A stretch of 64,000 bases of DNA from Microbacterium invictum (GTDB taxonomy: Bacteria > Actinomycetota > Actinomycetes > Actinomycetales > Microbacteriaceae), in assembly GCF_014197265.1 (NCBI RefSeq), contig NZ_JACIFH010000001.1, positions 930,001 to 994,000 on the forward strand. The letters run 5' to 3'. The notes below the pieces were generated by a model. It ran no database searches, was not told where the DNA came from, and saw only the letters and a list, made by a program, of their open reading frames with translations. Made by a program: the position numbers and the translations under genes. Positions 1 to 8,556 of this stretch are shown here, piece by piece (the stretch's first letter is position 1; each line of letters begins with the position of its first letter).

Positions 1-135
1 CCGCGCCGGCGGCATCTCCGCGTACCACGGCAGCGAGTCTTCGAGCCGCTGAATCGTGGCGGACGCCAGGTCGCCGGAGATCCGCCGCAGCCAGGCGAGG
101 GTCTCCGCCTTCTCCTTGGGCGGGCGCGCCGGCAT
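1..135 (-). CDS. PucR-family transcriptional regulator, N-terminal fragment
   Basis: Only the first 45 codons lie in the window; the gene runs off the left edge. The protein begins MPARPPKEKAETLAWLRRI and continues with a segment ending LPWYAEMPPAR. From memory this is how the PucR-type helix-turn-helix regulators that follow aceE in actinobacteria begin. The ATG is 8 nt downstream of the aceE stop in the same direction, with a GGCGAGAG purine run upstream, so it is probably translated from the aceE transcript. In related genomes this gene separates aceE from the fabD-fabH-acpP-fabF genes, so a fatty-acid synthesis link is possible but cannot be seen here. Confidence 0.7.
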   Translation of the reverse strand, partial: MPARPPKEKAETLAWLRRISGDLASATIQRLEDSLPWYAEMPPAR

Positions 136-143
136 CGAACGGA

Positions 144-2873
144 TCAGCTCTCGCCGCCGGCGTTGCCGCTGGTGCCGGCGGTCACATCGTGCAGACGGTA
201 CCGGTCGATCGCCTGGGCCGACAGCGCACGGTCCACCACGCCCTCATCGGCCAGCGACTGCAGCGCGCGGACCACCATCGACGGACCGTCGATCTTGAAG
301 AACCGACGTGCCGCGGGGCGGGTGTCCGAGAAGCCGAAGCCGTCGGCGCCGAGCGTCGCGAAGCGGCGCGGCACCCACGGGCGGATCTGGTCCTGAACGG
401 CGTGCATGAAGTCGCTGACCGCGATGACCGGGCCCTCGGTGCCGGCGAGCTTCTGCGTGAGGTACGCGGCGCGCTGCTCCTCCTGCGGGTGCAGGAAGTT
501 GTGCTCGTCGGCGGCGAGGCCGTCACGGCGCAGCTCGGTCCAGCTGGTGACCGACCACACGTCCGCGATCACACCCCAGTCGTCCTTCAACAGCTGCTGC
601 GCTTCGTACGCCCACGGCACGCCGACGCCGGATGCGAGCAGCTGGACGCGGGGCCCGTCGCCCTCGCCGACCGAGACGCGGTGGATGCCACGCACGATGC
701 CCTCGACATCGACATCCTCGGGCTCGGCGGGCTGGACCATCGGCTCGTTGTACAGCGTCATGTAGTACATGACGTTGGGGTCGGGGTGGTTGCCGCCGTA
801 CATGCGGTCCAGGCCCGACCGCACGATGTGCGCGATCTCGTAACCGTACGCCGGGTCGTAGGACACGGTCGCCGGGTTGGTCGAGGCGAGCAGATGCGAG
901 TGCCCGTCAGCGTGCTGAAGGCCCTCGCCGGTCAGCGTGGTGCGTCCGGCGGTGGCGCCCATGATGAAGCCGCGCGCCATCTGATCGCCGGCGGCCCACT
1001 GGGCGTCGCCGGTGCGCTGGAAGCCGAACATCGAGTAGAAGATGTACACCGGGATCAGCGGTTCGCCGTGCGTCGAGTACGTCGTGCCCGTTGCGGTGAA
1101 TGCCGCCACGGCGCCGGCCTCGTTGATGCCGACGTGCATGATCTGCCCCTGCGGGCTCTCCTTGTACGCCAGCAGCAGGTCACGGTCGACCGACGTGTAG
1201 TTCTGGCCGTTCGGGTTGTAGATCTTCGCGGTCGGGAAGAACGCGTCGATGCCGAACGTGCGGGCCTCATCGGGGATGATCGGGACGATCCGGTTGCCGA
1301 AGCCCTTCGCGCGCAGCAGGTCCTTCAGCAGACGCACGAACGCCATCGTCGAGGCGATCTCCTGCGTGCCCGAGCCCTTCTTCGGCAGGGCGTAGACGCT
1401 GTCGTCGGGCAGCTCGATCGGCACATGGTGGGTGCGGCGCTCGGGCAGGAATCCGCCGAGGTTCCGCCGCCGCTCGAGCATGTACTGGATCGTCTCGTCC
1501 TCCATGCCGGGGTGGTAGTACGGCGGGAGGTACGGGTTCTCCTCGAGCTGGGCGTCCGTGATCGGGATGCGCATCGAGTCGCGGAACTGCTTGAGGTCCT
1601 CGAGGGTCATCTTCTTCATCTGGTGGGTCGCGTTGCGGCCCTCGAAGTGATGTCCGAGACCGTACCCCTTGATGGTCTTGGCCAGGATGACGGTCGGCTG
1701 ACCCTTGTGCTCGACGGCCGAGCGGTAGGCGGCGTAGACCTTCTGGTAGTCGAGTCCGCCGCGGCGGAGCTTGCCCCAGATGTCGTCGTCAGACCAGTCC
1801 TTGACCATCGCGGCCGTGCGCTCGTCGCGACCGAAGAAGTGGTCGCGGATGAATTTGCCGTCCTCGGCGCGGTACGTCTGGAAGTCGCCGTCCGGCGTGG
1901 TGTTCATGAGCCGGACGAGAGCACCGTCGTCATCCTTGTCGAGCAGCTCGTCCCAGCCGCGCCCCCAGACCGTCTTGATGACGTTCCAGCCGGCGCCCCG
2001 GAAGTAGCTCTCGAGCTCTTGGATGATCTTGCCGTTGCCGCGCACCGGGCCGTCGAGGCGCTGAAGGTTGCAGTTGATGACGAAGGTGAGGTTGTCCAGC
2101 CCCTCGTTCGCGGCCACCTGCAGCTGACCGCGGCTCTCGATCTCGTCCATCTCGCCGTCGCCGAGGAACGCCCACACGTGCGAGTCGGACGCGTCCTTGA
2201 TGCCGCGGTTGGTGAGGTACTTGTTGGTCATCGCCTGGTAGATGGCGTTGATCGGGCCCAGGCCCATCGATACCGTGGGGAACTGCCAGTAGTCCGGCAT
2301 CAGGCGGGGGTGCGGGTAGGACGGCAGGCCGAGCGGGGCCGCCGACTTCTCCTGCCGGAATCCGTCGAGCTGGTCGGCCGACAGCCGTCCCTCGAGGAAC
2401 GAGCGGGCGTAGATGCCGGGGGAGGCGTGACCCTGGATGAAGATCTGGTCGCCGCCACCGGGCGCGTCGAGCCCGCGGAAGAAGTGGTTGAAGCCGACTT
2501 CGTACAGCGAGGCCGACGAAGCGTAGGTGGAGATGTGGCCGCCCACCCCGATGCCGGGACGCTGGGCACGGTGGACCGTGAGCGCGGCGTTCCAGCGGAT
2601 CCAGCGGCGGTAGCGACGCTCGAGCTCTTCGTCGCCGGGGAACTCCGGCTCGTTCTCGGTCGCGATCGTGTTGATGTAGTCGGTGGTCGGCACCTGGGGG
2701 ACGTTGAGGTGCAGTTCGCGCGAGGCGTTGAGCAGGCTGAGCATGATCTCGCGTCCGCGGCCGGCGCCCTTGGCGTCGACGAGGCCGCGGAGTGACTCCT
2801 GCCACTCGGCAGTCTCGTCGGGGTCGCTGTCGAGCGGCCCCTGCGAATACGGATCCTGTTCGTTGACAGTCAC
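144..2873 (-). CDS. aceE: Pyruvate dehydrogenase E1 component, homodimeric type
   Basis: Thiamine-diphosphate-dependent E1 that decarboxylates pyruvate and acetylates the lipoyl group of E2, feeding acetyl-CoA to the TCA cycle. The 909-residue length matches the single-chain AceE family of actinobacteria and gamma-proteobacteria rather than the split alpha/beta form. The ThDP/Mg motif GDGEMDE lies near residue 240, followed by [16 protein letters not shown]. The GTG start at 2873 is preceded by GAAAGG at suitable spacing. A TAGGCT -10 candidate at 2964-2969 would give a leader of about 80 nt that contains the inverted repeat CTGGCA-N5-TGCCAG (2891-2907), a possible operator or hairpin. The E2 and E3 partners may include the sucB and lpdA products encoded at 18-21 kb. 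Confidence 0.96.
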   Translation of the reverse strand: MTVNEQDPYSQGPLDSDPDETAEWQESLRGLVDAKGAGRGREIMLSLLNASRELHLNVPQVPTTDYINTIATENEPEFPGDEELERRYRRWIRWNAALTVHRAQRPGIGVGGHISTYASSASLYEVGFNHFFRGLDAPGGGDQIFIQGHASPGIYARSFLEGRLSADQLDGFRQEKSAAPLGLPSYPHPRLMPDYWQFPTVSMGLGPINAIYQAMTNKYLTNRGIKDASDSHVWAFLGDGEMDEIESRGQLQVAANEGLDNLTFVINCNLQRLDGPVRGNGKIIQELESYFRGAGWNVIKTVWGRGWDELLDKDDDGALVRLMNTTPDGDFQTYRAEDGKFIRDHFFGRDERTAAMVKDWSDDDIWGKLRRGGLDYQKVYAAYRSAVEHKGQPTVILAKTIKGYGLGHHFEGRNATHQMKKMTLEDLKQFRDSMRIPITDAQLEENPYLPPYYHPGMEDETIQYMLERRRNLGGFLPERRTHHVPIELPDDSVYALPKKGSGTQEIASTMAFVRLLKDLLRAKGFGNRIVPIIPDEARTFGIDAFFPTAKIYNPNGQNYTSVDRDLLLAYKESPQGQIMHVGINEAGAVAAFTATGTTYSTHGEPLIPVYIFYSMFGFQRTGDAQWAAGDQMARGFIMGATAGRTTLTGEGLQHADGHSHLLASTNPATVSYDPAYGYEIAHIVRSGLDRMYGGNHPDPNVMYYMTLYNEPMVQPAEPEDVDVEGIVRGIHRVSVGEGDGPRVQLLASGVGVPWAYEAQQLLKDDWGVIADVWSVTSWTELRRDGLAADEHNFLHPQEEQRAAYLTQKLAGTEGPVIAVSDFMHAVQDQIRPWVPRRFATLGADGFGFSDTRPAARRFFKIDGPSMVVRALQSLADEGVVDRALSAQAIDRYRLHDVTAGTSGNAGGES

Positions 2874-2981
2874 GGGAGACCTTTCGTCGTCTGGCAGGTC
2901 ATGCCAGGAATCGGGGATCAGGCGAGCGCGGCTTTGTACAGCACGGACAACGCACCATCTCTCAGCCTAGTCACATTTCGG

Positions 2982-3054
2982 TGGGCCCTGCCGGGATCGA
3001 ACCGACGACATCCACGGTGTAAACGTGGCGCTCTACCAGCTGAGCTAAAGGCCC
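2982..3054 (-). tRNA. tRNA-Val (UAC anticodon)
   Basis: On the minus strand a full cloverleaf can be drawn: 7-bp acceptor GGGCCTT/AGGGCCC with one G-U pair, D-arm AGCTCAGCTGGTAGAGC, anticodon loop containing TAC, and T-arm with GGTTCGATCC. CCA is not encoded completely (discriminator A, then CCG). A TAGACT -10 at 3066-3071 lies 11 nt upstream of the 5' end. It points in the same direction as aceE, about 110 nt upstream of it. Confidence 0.95.
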
Positions 3055-3098
3055 TGAGAACCCCCAGTCTACGGTCGCGTCCGGGGTAGGTTGGAAAC

Positions 3099-3830
3099 GT
3101 GAAAGCCAGCCCCGCCGACCAACGCCGTCTTCTGGACCTCGCCGCCCTCGACACCGCGATCGCGCAGGCCGACGGCGCGCGCCGCAACCCGCCGGCTGCG
3201 GCCCGGGTCAAAGAGCTCCTCGCGCAGCGCCAGGAGTATTCGGTCGAGTTGACCCGCCTGCTCGGTGCCCGCGACGACATCGCCGCCGACCTGGCGCGCC
3301 TCGAGTCCGACGTCGCCGTGGTCGATGCCCGCAGCGCACGCGACGCCGAGCGCCTGGCATCCACGTCCAGCGCGAAGGACGCGCAGGGTCTCGAGCACGA
3401 GATCGCCTCGCTCGCGAAGCGCAAGAGCGACCTCGAAGACGCCGAGCTCGACCTGATGGAGAAGCTCGAGGGCGCCGACGCGGCGGTGGCCGCGCAGGAG
3501 GCGCTGATCGCCACCACCAACGACGAGGGTGCGCGGCTCAGCGCCGAGGGCAAGGCGGCGGTGGCCGACGCGACGGCGCGGCTCGAGCAGGCCACCCGCG
3601 ACCGGGGCGCGATCGCCGAGTCGCTCCCGGCCGAACTCGTCGCCCGCTACGACGCGGTCGCAACGCGCAGTGCCGGTGCCGGACTCCTGCGCCGGCGGAC
3701 GTGCGAGGGATGCAACATGGTCCTCTCGGGCACCGACCTGAACACGCTGCGCCAGCTCGCCGACGACGAGGTCGCCACCTGCCCCGAGTGCGGCTGCATC
3801 CTGGTACGCACCGAAGAGTCCGGGCTCTGA
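3099..3830 (+). CDS. Coiled-coil protein with C4-type zinc ribbon (zf-RING_7 / DUF164-like)
   Basis: A 243-residue protein. Residues 1 to about 180 are charged, Ala/Glu-rich heptad-like helices (for example LEHEIASLAKRKSDLEDAEL) that should form a long antiparallel coiled coil. The C-terminus carries four cysteines in two pairs, CEGC and CPEC, forming a zinc ribbon. This matches the zinc-ribbon family that includes H. pylori HP0958 and mycobacterial Rv2229c. The molecular role in actinobacteria is not established; nucleic-acid or protein scaffolding is usually suggested. The GTG start is exactly 6 nt after a TAGGTT -10 box (3087-3092), so the mRNA is probably leaderless. The downstream polymerase-like gene begins 21 nt after the stop. 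Confidence 0.8.
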   Translation: MKASPADQRRLLDLAALDTAIAQADGARRNPPAAARVKELLAQRQEYSVELTRLLGARDDIAADLARLESDVAVVDARSARDAERLASTSSAKDAQGLEHEIASLAKRKSDLEDAELDLMEKLEGADAAVAAQEALIATTNDEGARLSAEGKAAVADATARLEQATRDRGAIAESLPAELVARYDAVATRSAGAGLLRRRTCEGCNMVLSGTDLNTLRQLADDEVATCPECGCILVRTEESGL

Positions 3831-3851
3831 CATGAGCACCGCGTTCACGCG

Positions 3852-5585
3852 GTGAGCACGACGGACGCCGCTGCGACCTGGAGCGTGGTGGGCCGAGGCA
3901 CACGCGACGGCTCTGTGGTGGTCGTCGACCTGCATGCGGACGGGTCCGAGTCCGCGCGCCGGATCATCGACGCGAGCACCCTGACCGGCGAAGTGAACGC
4001 CGCCGGTGCCGCCCGGCGCTGGGTGTGGAGCGACACGAGCAGGTGGTACCCGGCACTCCTGCGGGCGGGGCTGCAGGTCTCGCGCTGCCACGATCTGCGG
4101 CTGTGCCATGCAATCCTGCGCGACAGCGCGCGGGCGGCGGATGCCGGTGACCTCCGCCGCCACGTCGAATGGGACGCCGCGGCGATCGAAGCCGCGCCGG
4201 CGGCCGCGCAGACCCTTTTCGACCTGGAATCCGGCGCCACCACCGCGGGCGCGCCCGACCACATCGAGGACGTGCTCGCGGAGTTCGCGCGGCAGCGCGA
4301 CGCTCTGGGCGCCGCGCACGATCCGGGTCCGCTACGGCTGCTGCTGGCGGCGGAGTCGGCCGGTGCGCTGGTGGCCGCCGAACTGTACGACGCGGGCGTG
4401 CCGTGGGATGTGGGCGTGCACGACGGCATCCTCACCGAGATGCTGGGCGAGCGGCCCGGCGCCGGCCGTCTGCCGACGAAGATCGAGGGGCTCGCCGCCG
4501 AGGTCCGCGCGGCGCTGGGCGACCCCACCGCCAGCCTCGACTCGCAGCCGAAGCTGCTGCGCGCCCTGCACCGGGTGGGAGTTCTGGCGCAGTCCACCTC
4601 GCGGTGGGAGCTCGCCGAGCACGACCATCCCGCGATCGCTCCGCTGCTCGCGTACAAGAAGCTCATGCGGATGTACACCGCGAACGGGTGGGCATGGATG
4701 CAGGAGTGGGTCGGCGAGGGGCGCTTCCGCCCCGTGTACGTTCCGGGCGGCGTCGTCACCGGCCGCTGGGCCTCTTCGGGCGGCGGTGCACTCCAGCTGC
4801 CCCGCCAGCTGCGCCCGGCCGTGCGCGCAGACCCGGGATGGGTGCTCATCGTCGCCGACGTCGCCCAGCTCGAGCCGCGCATGCTCGCGGCGATGTCGGG
4901 CGACACCGCACTGGCCGACGCGGCACGCGGGACCGACCTCTACGCCGGCATCGTCAGCGAAGGGGTCGTGGGCACGCGGCAGGAGGCGAAGATCGCCGTG
5001 CTCGGCGCGATGTACGGCGCCACCACCGGTGACAGCGGCCGGCTCGTCCCGGCGCTGCGGCGCGCCTACCCGCGCGCGATGGGCCTCGTCGACCACGCCG
5101 CCCGCACCGGCGAGGACGGCGGCGTCGTCAGCACCTGGCTCGGGCGCACGAGCCCGCCGCCTTCGGTTGCCTGGCGTCAGATCCAAGACTTGGCCGGCAC
5201 GGGCGATGCCGGCGAGCGGGATCAAGCCCGGGCCCGCCGCTCCGCCCGCGACAGAGGTCGGTTCACCCGCAACTTCATCGTGCAGGGGACGGCCGCCGAA
5301 TGGGCGCTCGCGTGGCTCGCCGAGCTGCGACAGCAGCTGGCCCGGCTCGAGCCGATTCCCGAAGAGGATGCCGCTGACCGCTCCGGGCGGGTGTTCTCCC
5401 GCCGGGCGCACCTTGCGTTCTTCCTGCACGACGAGATCATCGTCCATGCTCCTGCCGCACAGGCAGAGGCCGCCGCGGCGGCAGTGCGCGACGCGGCCGC
5501 ACGCGCCACCACCCTGCTGTTCGGCACCTTCCCGATCGACGTGCCGCTCGACCTGCAGATCACCGACGATGCGGCTAAGGGCTGA
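3852..5585 (+). CDS. Bifunctional 3'-5' exonuclease/DNA polymerase, PolA-like (family A polymerase domain)
   Basis: 577 residues. The C-terminal two thirds carry family A polymerase motifs: motif A VADVAQLEPRMLA (compare DYSQIELR in Pol I), motif B RQEAKIAVLGAMYG (R-K-YG pattern) and motif C HDEIIVH. Length and layout fit the actinobacterial family annotated as bifunctional exonuclease/polymerase, distinct from full-length PolA, with no 5' nuclease domain. The N-terminal region (VVVVDLHADGSESARR) sits where an exonuclease domain is expected, but I cannot see a clear D-x-E motif, so proofreading is doubtful. It may act in repair or as a degenerate paralogue. The GTG start at 3852 is preferred because the ATG at 3833 stops after seven codons. 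The 3' end overlaps the convergent DUF4012 gene by 11 nt. Confidence 0.8.
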   Translation: MSTTDAAATWSVVGRGTRDGSVVVVDLHADGSESARRIIDASTLTGEVNAAGAARRWVWSDTSRWYPALLRAGLQVSRCHDLRLCHAILRDSARAADAGDLRRHVEWDAAAIEAAPAAAQTLFDLESGATTAGAPDHIEDVLAEFARQRDALGAAHDPGPLRLLLAAESAGALVAAELYDAGVPWDVGVHDGILTEMLGERPGAGRLPTKIEGLAAEVRAALGDPTASLDSQPKLLRALHRVGVLAQSTSRWELAEHDHPAIAPLLAYKKLMRMYTANGWAWMQEWVGEGRFRPVYVPGGVVTGRWASSGGGALQLPRQLRPAVRADPGWVLIVADVAQLEPRMLAAMSGDTALADAARGTDLYAGIVSEGVVGTRQEAKIAVLGAMYGATTGDSGRLVPALRRAYPRAMGLVDHAARTGEDGGVVSTWLGRTSPPPSVAWRQIQDLAGTGDAGERDQARARRSARDRGRFTRNFIVQGTAAEWALAWLAELRQQLARLEPIPEEDAADRSGRVFSRRAHLAFFLHDEIIVHAPAAQAEAAAAAVRDAAARATTLLFGTFPIDVPLDLQITDDAAKG

Positions 5586-7329
5586 CCTCCCGGCATCCCG
5601 GATCTGAGTCCACTGCGACCTGCGGGTCGTTGATCAGCGGCGTGTGGATCAGCGCGGGCTCCAGCAGACCGGGCCCGGCGGCGATGAAACGGAACTCGAC
5701 GACGTTCACCTCGTCGGGCGACAGGTTGATGCGCACCAGGCTCGTCGGGCGTCCCGAGTCCTCCACGTCGACGGACAGTTCCCGCTCGCCGTCCTTGGTG
5801 ACGCCGCCGAAGTATGTTCCCGGCGGGGCCACCACCGACACGCTGGTTCCGATGTCGCCGATGCCGGTGCCGAACGTCCCGTTCCCGGTGATGTCCATGG
5901 CCAGCGTGTCGGGATCGGGAGCGCTGCTGCTCATCGTGAGTCGCACGAGGATGTCGGCGCGACCGTCGGCACGACAGTGCGTGGCCGTCAGTTCCATGTC
6001 GATGTGCAGGAAGCTGTCCATCTTGCCGCCGGTCGCGTCGTTGAGGAACACCGCGAACGCGTCTTCTCCGGCAGCGGTGAGCCGACCGGAGGGACCGGCG
6101 AGGACAGTGCCGTCGATGGCCTCCTGCACGTCGGCGTCCGCACTCCACAGCGCGATCCGGCCCTCGGCGGCCGGGCCGGCGAGTGCCCGCGCCCACGTGA
6201 GCGGATCGGCTTCGATCGTGGTCAGCCGTTCGAACAGCGCAGTGCTTACCGACTGCAGGAAGGCTGTCTGAGTGTCGGCGTCCAGCTGAAGATAGGGATC
6301 CACGAGCACGCGCTGGACGAGGTCGTCCGCGGTCAGCTCGGTGCCGTCGGGCAGCGGGACGGCCCCTGTCACGGCCAGGAGACCCCGCAGAGCCAGGGGG
6401 TCAAGGGAGACCACGGCGTCCGGTGCGGCGCCGCCGCGACTCTGCCACCAGGCGCGTGCGAGCGCGGCGGTCTGCGCGAAGTCGACGGGCATGGAGGCGT
6501 TCTGCACGAACCGGCCGGCGATGTCGCCGTAGAGCATCGCGCTGGAGTCGGGCATGGGCACGATGGAGACGTCTCGCTCGGGGAACTGGGAAGAGTCCGC
6601 CTGCTCGACCAGTTCGAACCGTCCCTCGTGCGAACGCAGGAGGACGAATGACCCCGTGATGCCGCCGCCGGTGCGCAGTTCGGCCGGGTTCTGCAGCATC
6701 ACCAGCACGGTGTTCCCCTCGTCGCCGGCTGCGGCGCCGACGAACGCCGCGAGTGCCGCGAGCGCGTCGACCGTGGGGGCGACGCCGGCCAGCGCTCCGC
6801 GCACCGTCTCGGTGCCCTCGCGGATCGGCGGCAGGAGCGACGACGTGTCCAGCGCCGCGACCGCATCGGCGGTGCGCTCAACGGCCGCACCCGCGCCATC
6901 GAGGGTGCGGCCGAGAGCGATCAGCGATGCGGGATCGACGGCGCCGCCGGCCACGACCGTGTCGACCAGGCCCAGGATCGGGTCGGCGACGTGATCGGCG
7001 AGAGTGGCCGCCTGCGCCGACAGCGTGCGGACGGCGTACAGATCGTCGCCGAACCATGGCATCGCCTCGGCGACCACCCACAGCGGGTCCGAGGTCGCCT
7101 GCGCCGCCGAACGCGCATGCGCGCTGACCGTCTGCACGGCGTCGGCCGCCGCCGGGAGGTCACGGGCCTCGATCGCCGCCACCAGATCGCGGCTGGTCGA
7201 CTCCATCGCCATGAGCTGCGTGCCCGCCGTCACCACCCGCAGCGCCAGCCAGCCGAACGCGGCGATCACCGCGCACAGCAGCAGCGCCGCGGTCAGGACG
7301 AGGGGCCCGATCCGCAGGAAGCGGGCCAC
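5575..7329 (-). CDS. DUF4012 domain-containing extracytoplasmic protein
   Basis: 584 residues with an N-terminal membrane anchor (LVLTAALLLCAVIAAFGWLA, residues about 11-30). A long Ala-rich helical region follows, then the DUF4012-like core with NTVLVMLQNPAELRTGGG and a downstream segment around YLQLDADTQTAFLQSVSTAL. The family is common near cell-surface polysaccharide genes of Gram-positives, but its biochemical role is unknown. The GTG start lies 7 nt after the stop of the LAxTG surface protein gene, so the two form an operon behind the structured leader at 8006-8098. Co-transcription suggests a cell-envelope role; this is inference. Confidence 0.8.
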   Translation of the reverse strand: MARFLRIGPLVLTAALLLCAVIAAFGWLALRVVTAGTQLMAMESTSRDLVAAIEARDLPAAADAVQTVSAHARSAAQATSDPLWVVAEAMPWFGDDLYAVRTLSAQAATLADHVADPILGLVDTVVAGGAVDPASLIALGRTLDGAGAAVERTADAVAALDTSSLLPPIREGTETVRGALAGVAPTVDALAALAAFVGAAAGDEGNTVLVMLQNPAELRTGGGITGSFVLLRSHEGRFELVEQADSSQFPERDVSIVPMPDSSAMLYGDIAGRFVQNASMPVDFAQTAALARAWWQSRGGAAPDAVVSLDPLALRGLLAVTGAVPLPDGTELTADDLVQRVLVDPYLQLDADTQTAFLQSVSTALFERLTTIEADPLTWARALAGPAAEGRIALWSADADVQEAIDGTVLAGPSGRLTAAGEDAFAVFLNDATGGKMDSFLHIDMELTATHCRADGRADILVRLTMSSSAPDPDTLAMDITGNGTFGTGIGDIGTSVSVVAPPGTYFGGVTKDGERELSVDVEDSGRPTSLVRINLSPDEVNVVEFRFIAAGPGLLEPALIHTPLINDPQVAVDSDPGCREVSP

Positions 7330-7336
7330 GATGCCC

Positions 7337-8005
7337 TCAGACGCGGTGACGCCGGCGCGAGACCACGACGACGACGCCGACGATCACCGCGGCTGCGGCG
7401 ACGCCCGCGATCGGCAGGATCGCGGCGGTGCTGCCACCGGTCGCGGCCAGCGACGACACCTCGCCGGCGGGTGCTGCGCACCCGCTGGACTCGTCCGGGT
7501 AGGCCAGCGGCACCTCGAGCTCGGGATTCACGCGGAAGAATGCGCGGATGTCGCCCCGCGTCCATGCGAAGTTCCCGGCGGTCTCGAGCCATTCGCCGTC
7601 TTCGTAGACCCAGCCCGGCCAGCCGTCGCCGACGCCTGCGCCGTCGACCGATGCTCCCGGCCAGAGCACCGAACCGCTGATGCGGCCCGACACCAGTGAA
7701 CCCAGCTGCAGCGACACCCGGTGCGCGCCGTCGGTGATCACGAGGGCGGCCTCGTTGCTCGTCGACTGCGCGTCGGGATCGGTGAGGGTCACCTCGAAGT
7801 TGATCCACGGTGCGGCCCGCAGGCACACCGCCTCGGCCCATGAGCCGGCCAGGCTGGGCTCTTCCGGTTTGTCCGGAACGTAGTCGGCACCGTCCGCGCT
7901 CACCGTGCGGGCGGCGGCGGTGACGTCCGCGGATGCCGCGGCCGGCGCCACGAGAATCAGCAGCGCGGCCACGGCGGCAGCCGCGCCTATCGATCGCATG
8001 TTCAT
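7337..8005 (-). CDS. Secreted cell-wall protein with LAxTG sorting signal
   Basis: 222 residues. A signal peptide (MNMRSIGAAAAVAALLILVA, then an ASA-D cleavage-like site) leads into a soluble region of no recognised fold with a short Trp-rich stretch (VLWPGASVDGAGVGDGWPGW). The C-terminus is a complete sortase signal: LAATGG, a hydrophobic helix (IAGVAAAAVIVGVVVVV) and the basic tail SRRRHRV. LAxTG is the motif associated with class E sortases in high-GC Gram-positives. An upstream in-frame ATG near 8071 is rejected because GGGGAGG lies just before the ATG at 8005, with a second ATG at 7999. No sortase gene is in the window. Confidence 0.75.
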   Translation of the reverse strand: MNMRSIGAAAAVAALLILVAPAAASADVTAAARTVSADGADYVPDKPEEPSLAGSWAEAVCLRAAPWINFEVTLTDPDAQSTSNEAALVITDGAHRVSLQLGSLVSGRISGSVLWPGASVDGAGVGDGWPGWVYEDGEWLETAGNFAWTRGDIRAFFRVNPELEVPLAYPDESSGCAAPAGEVSSLAATGGSTAAILPIAGVAAAAVIVGVVVVVSRRRHRV

Positions 8006-8098
8006 CAGACCTCCCCAAAAGGTCGATAGCGGACATCGCCAGGCGATGCCCTGAATGAACGAGCACCCCAAATGCTCGTCTCCCCAATCTGGAGACTA
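8006..8098 (-). promoter_or_regulatory. Structured 5' leader and promoter of the LAxTG protein operon
   Basis: On the minus strand this leader contains three consecutive short hairpins, each with a 7-nt loop: GTCTCC-AGATTGG-GGAGAC (8078-8096), ACGAGCA-TTTGGGG-TGCTCGT (8059-8079) and GACCT-TTTGGGG-AGGTC (8008-8024). The last holds the Shine-Dalgarno sequence GGGGAGG. A fourth stem (8031-8050, ACATCGCC/GGCGATG) lies between. A plausible promoter is TAGTCT at 8093-8098 with TTGTGA at 8116-8121, spacing 17; it would start transcription inside the first hairpin. The shared loop suggests a common binding partner or RNA switch. This is inference. Confidence 0.5.
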
Positions 8099-8112
8099 GC
8101 CCATCGCCGCGA

Positions 8113-8150
8113 CGGTCACAATGACCGGACTCAGCGCGTCGGACTAGAAT
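8113..8150. promoter_or_regulatory. Divergent promoter region: rnpB and LAxTG-protein operon
   Basis: The inverted repeat CGGTCA-N3-TGACCG (8113-8127) supplies a -35 candidate for both sides: TTGTGA on the minus strand paired with TAGTCT, and TGACCG on the plus strand, 17 bp upstream of TAGAAT at 8145-8150. The latter predicts rnpB transcription from about 8157, which matches the base of the RNA's P1 helix. The symmetry may be just two overlapping -35 elements, or an operator. Confidence 0.5.
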
Positions 8151-8155
8151 CGTGC

Positions 8156-8521
8156 GGACGAATGGGTCGGCTGGACGGTCGCGTGGCGCGAGAGCGCACC
8201 GAGGAACGTCCGGGCTCCACAGGGCAGGGCGGTGGGTAACACCCACCCGGAGCAATCCGCGAGACAGTGCCACAGAGAGCAGACCGCCGGCTCAGGCCGG
8301 TAAGGGTGAAAGGGTGGTGTAAGAGACCACCGGGGTCGTGGTGACACGACCCGCACGGCAAACCTCGCCCGGAGCAAGGCCAGACAGGGGATGTTGACGC
8401 GGCTCGCCGAGTCCCCGGGTAGGCCGCTGGAGCGGCACGGCAACGTGTCGCCGAGAGAGATGACCGTCGAAGGGGCATCGCCCCGGAACAGAACCCGGCG
8501 TACAGGCCGGCCCATTCGTCG
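8156..8521 (+). ncRNA. rnpB: RNase P RNA, bacterial type A
   Basis: Catalytic RNA that removes 5' leaders from pre-tRNAs. The P1 helix is visible at the ends (GACGAATGGG near 8157 pairs with CCCATTCGTC ending at 8520). Conserved core segments are present: GAGGAACGTCCGGGCTCCA, then CAGGGCGGTGGGTAAC, AGACAGTGCCACAGAGA and GTAAGGGTGAAAGGGTGG, with CAGAACCCGGCGTACAGGCC near the 3' end. Length, about 366 nt, is typical for actinobacteria. The convergent ppgK gene ends 35 nt downstream. Confidence 0.96.
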
Positions 8522-8556
8522 CCCGATCCGGCCCGGTGCGGGTCCGGTGCCGCGCG

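Noticed and set aside
189..2795. 868-codon open frame on the plus strand opposite aceE
   Set aside because: Arg/Val/Gly-rich translation with no recognisable domain; it is the mirror of the well-supported aceE gene, as expected in high-GC DNA.
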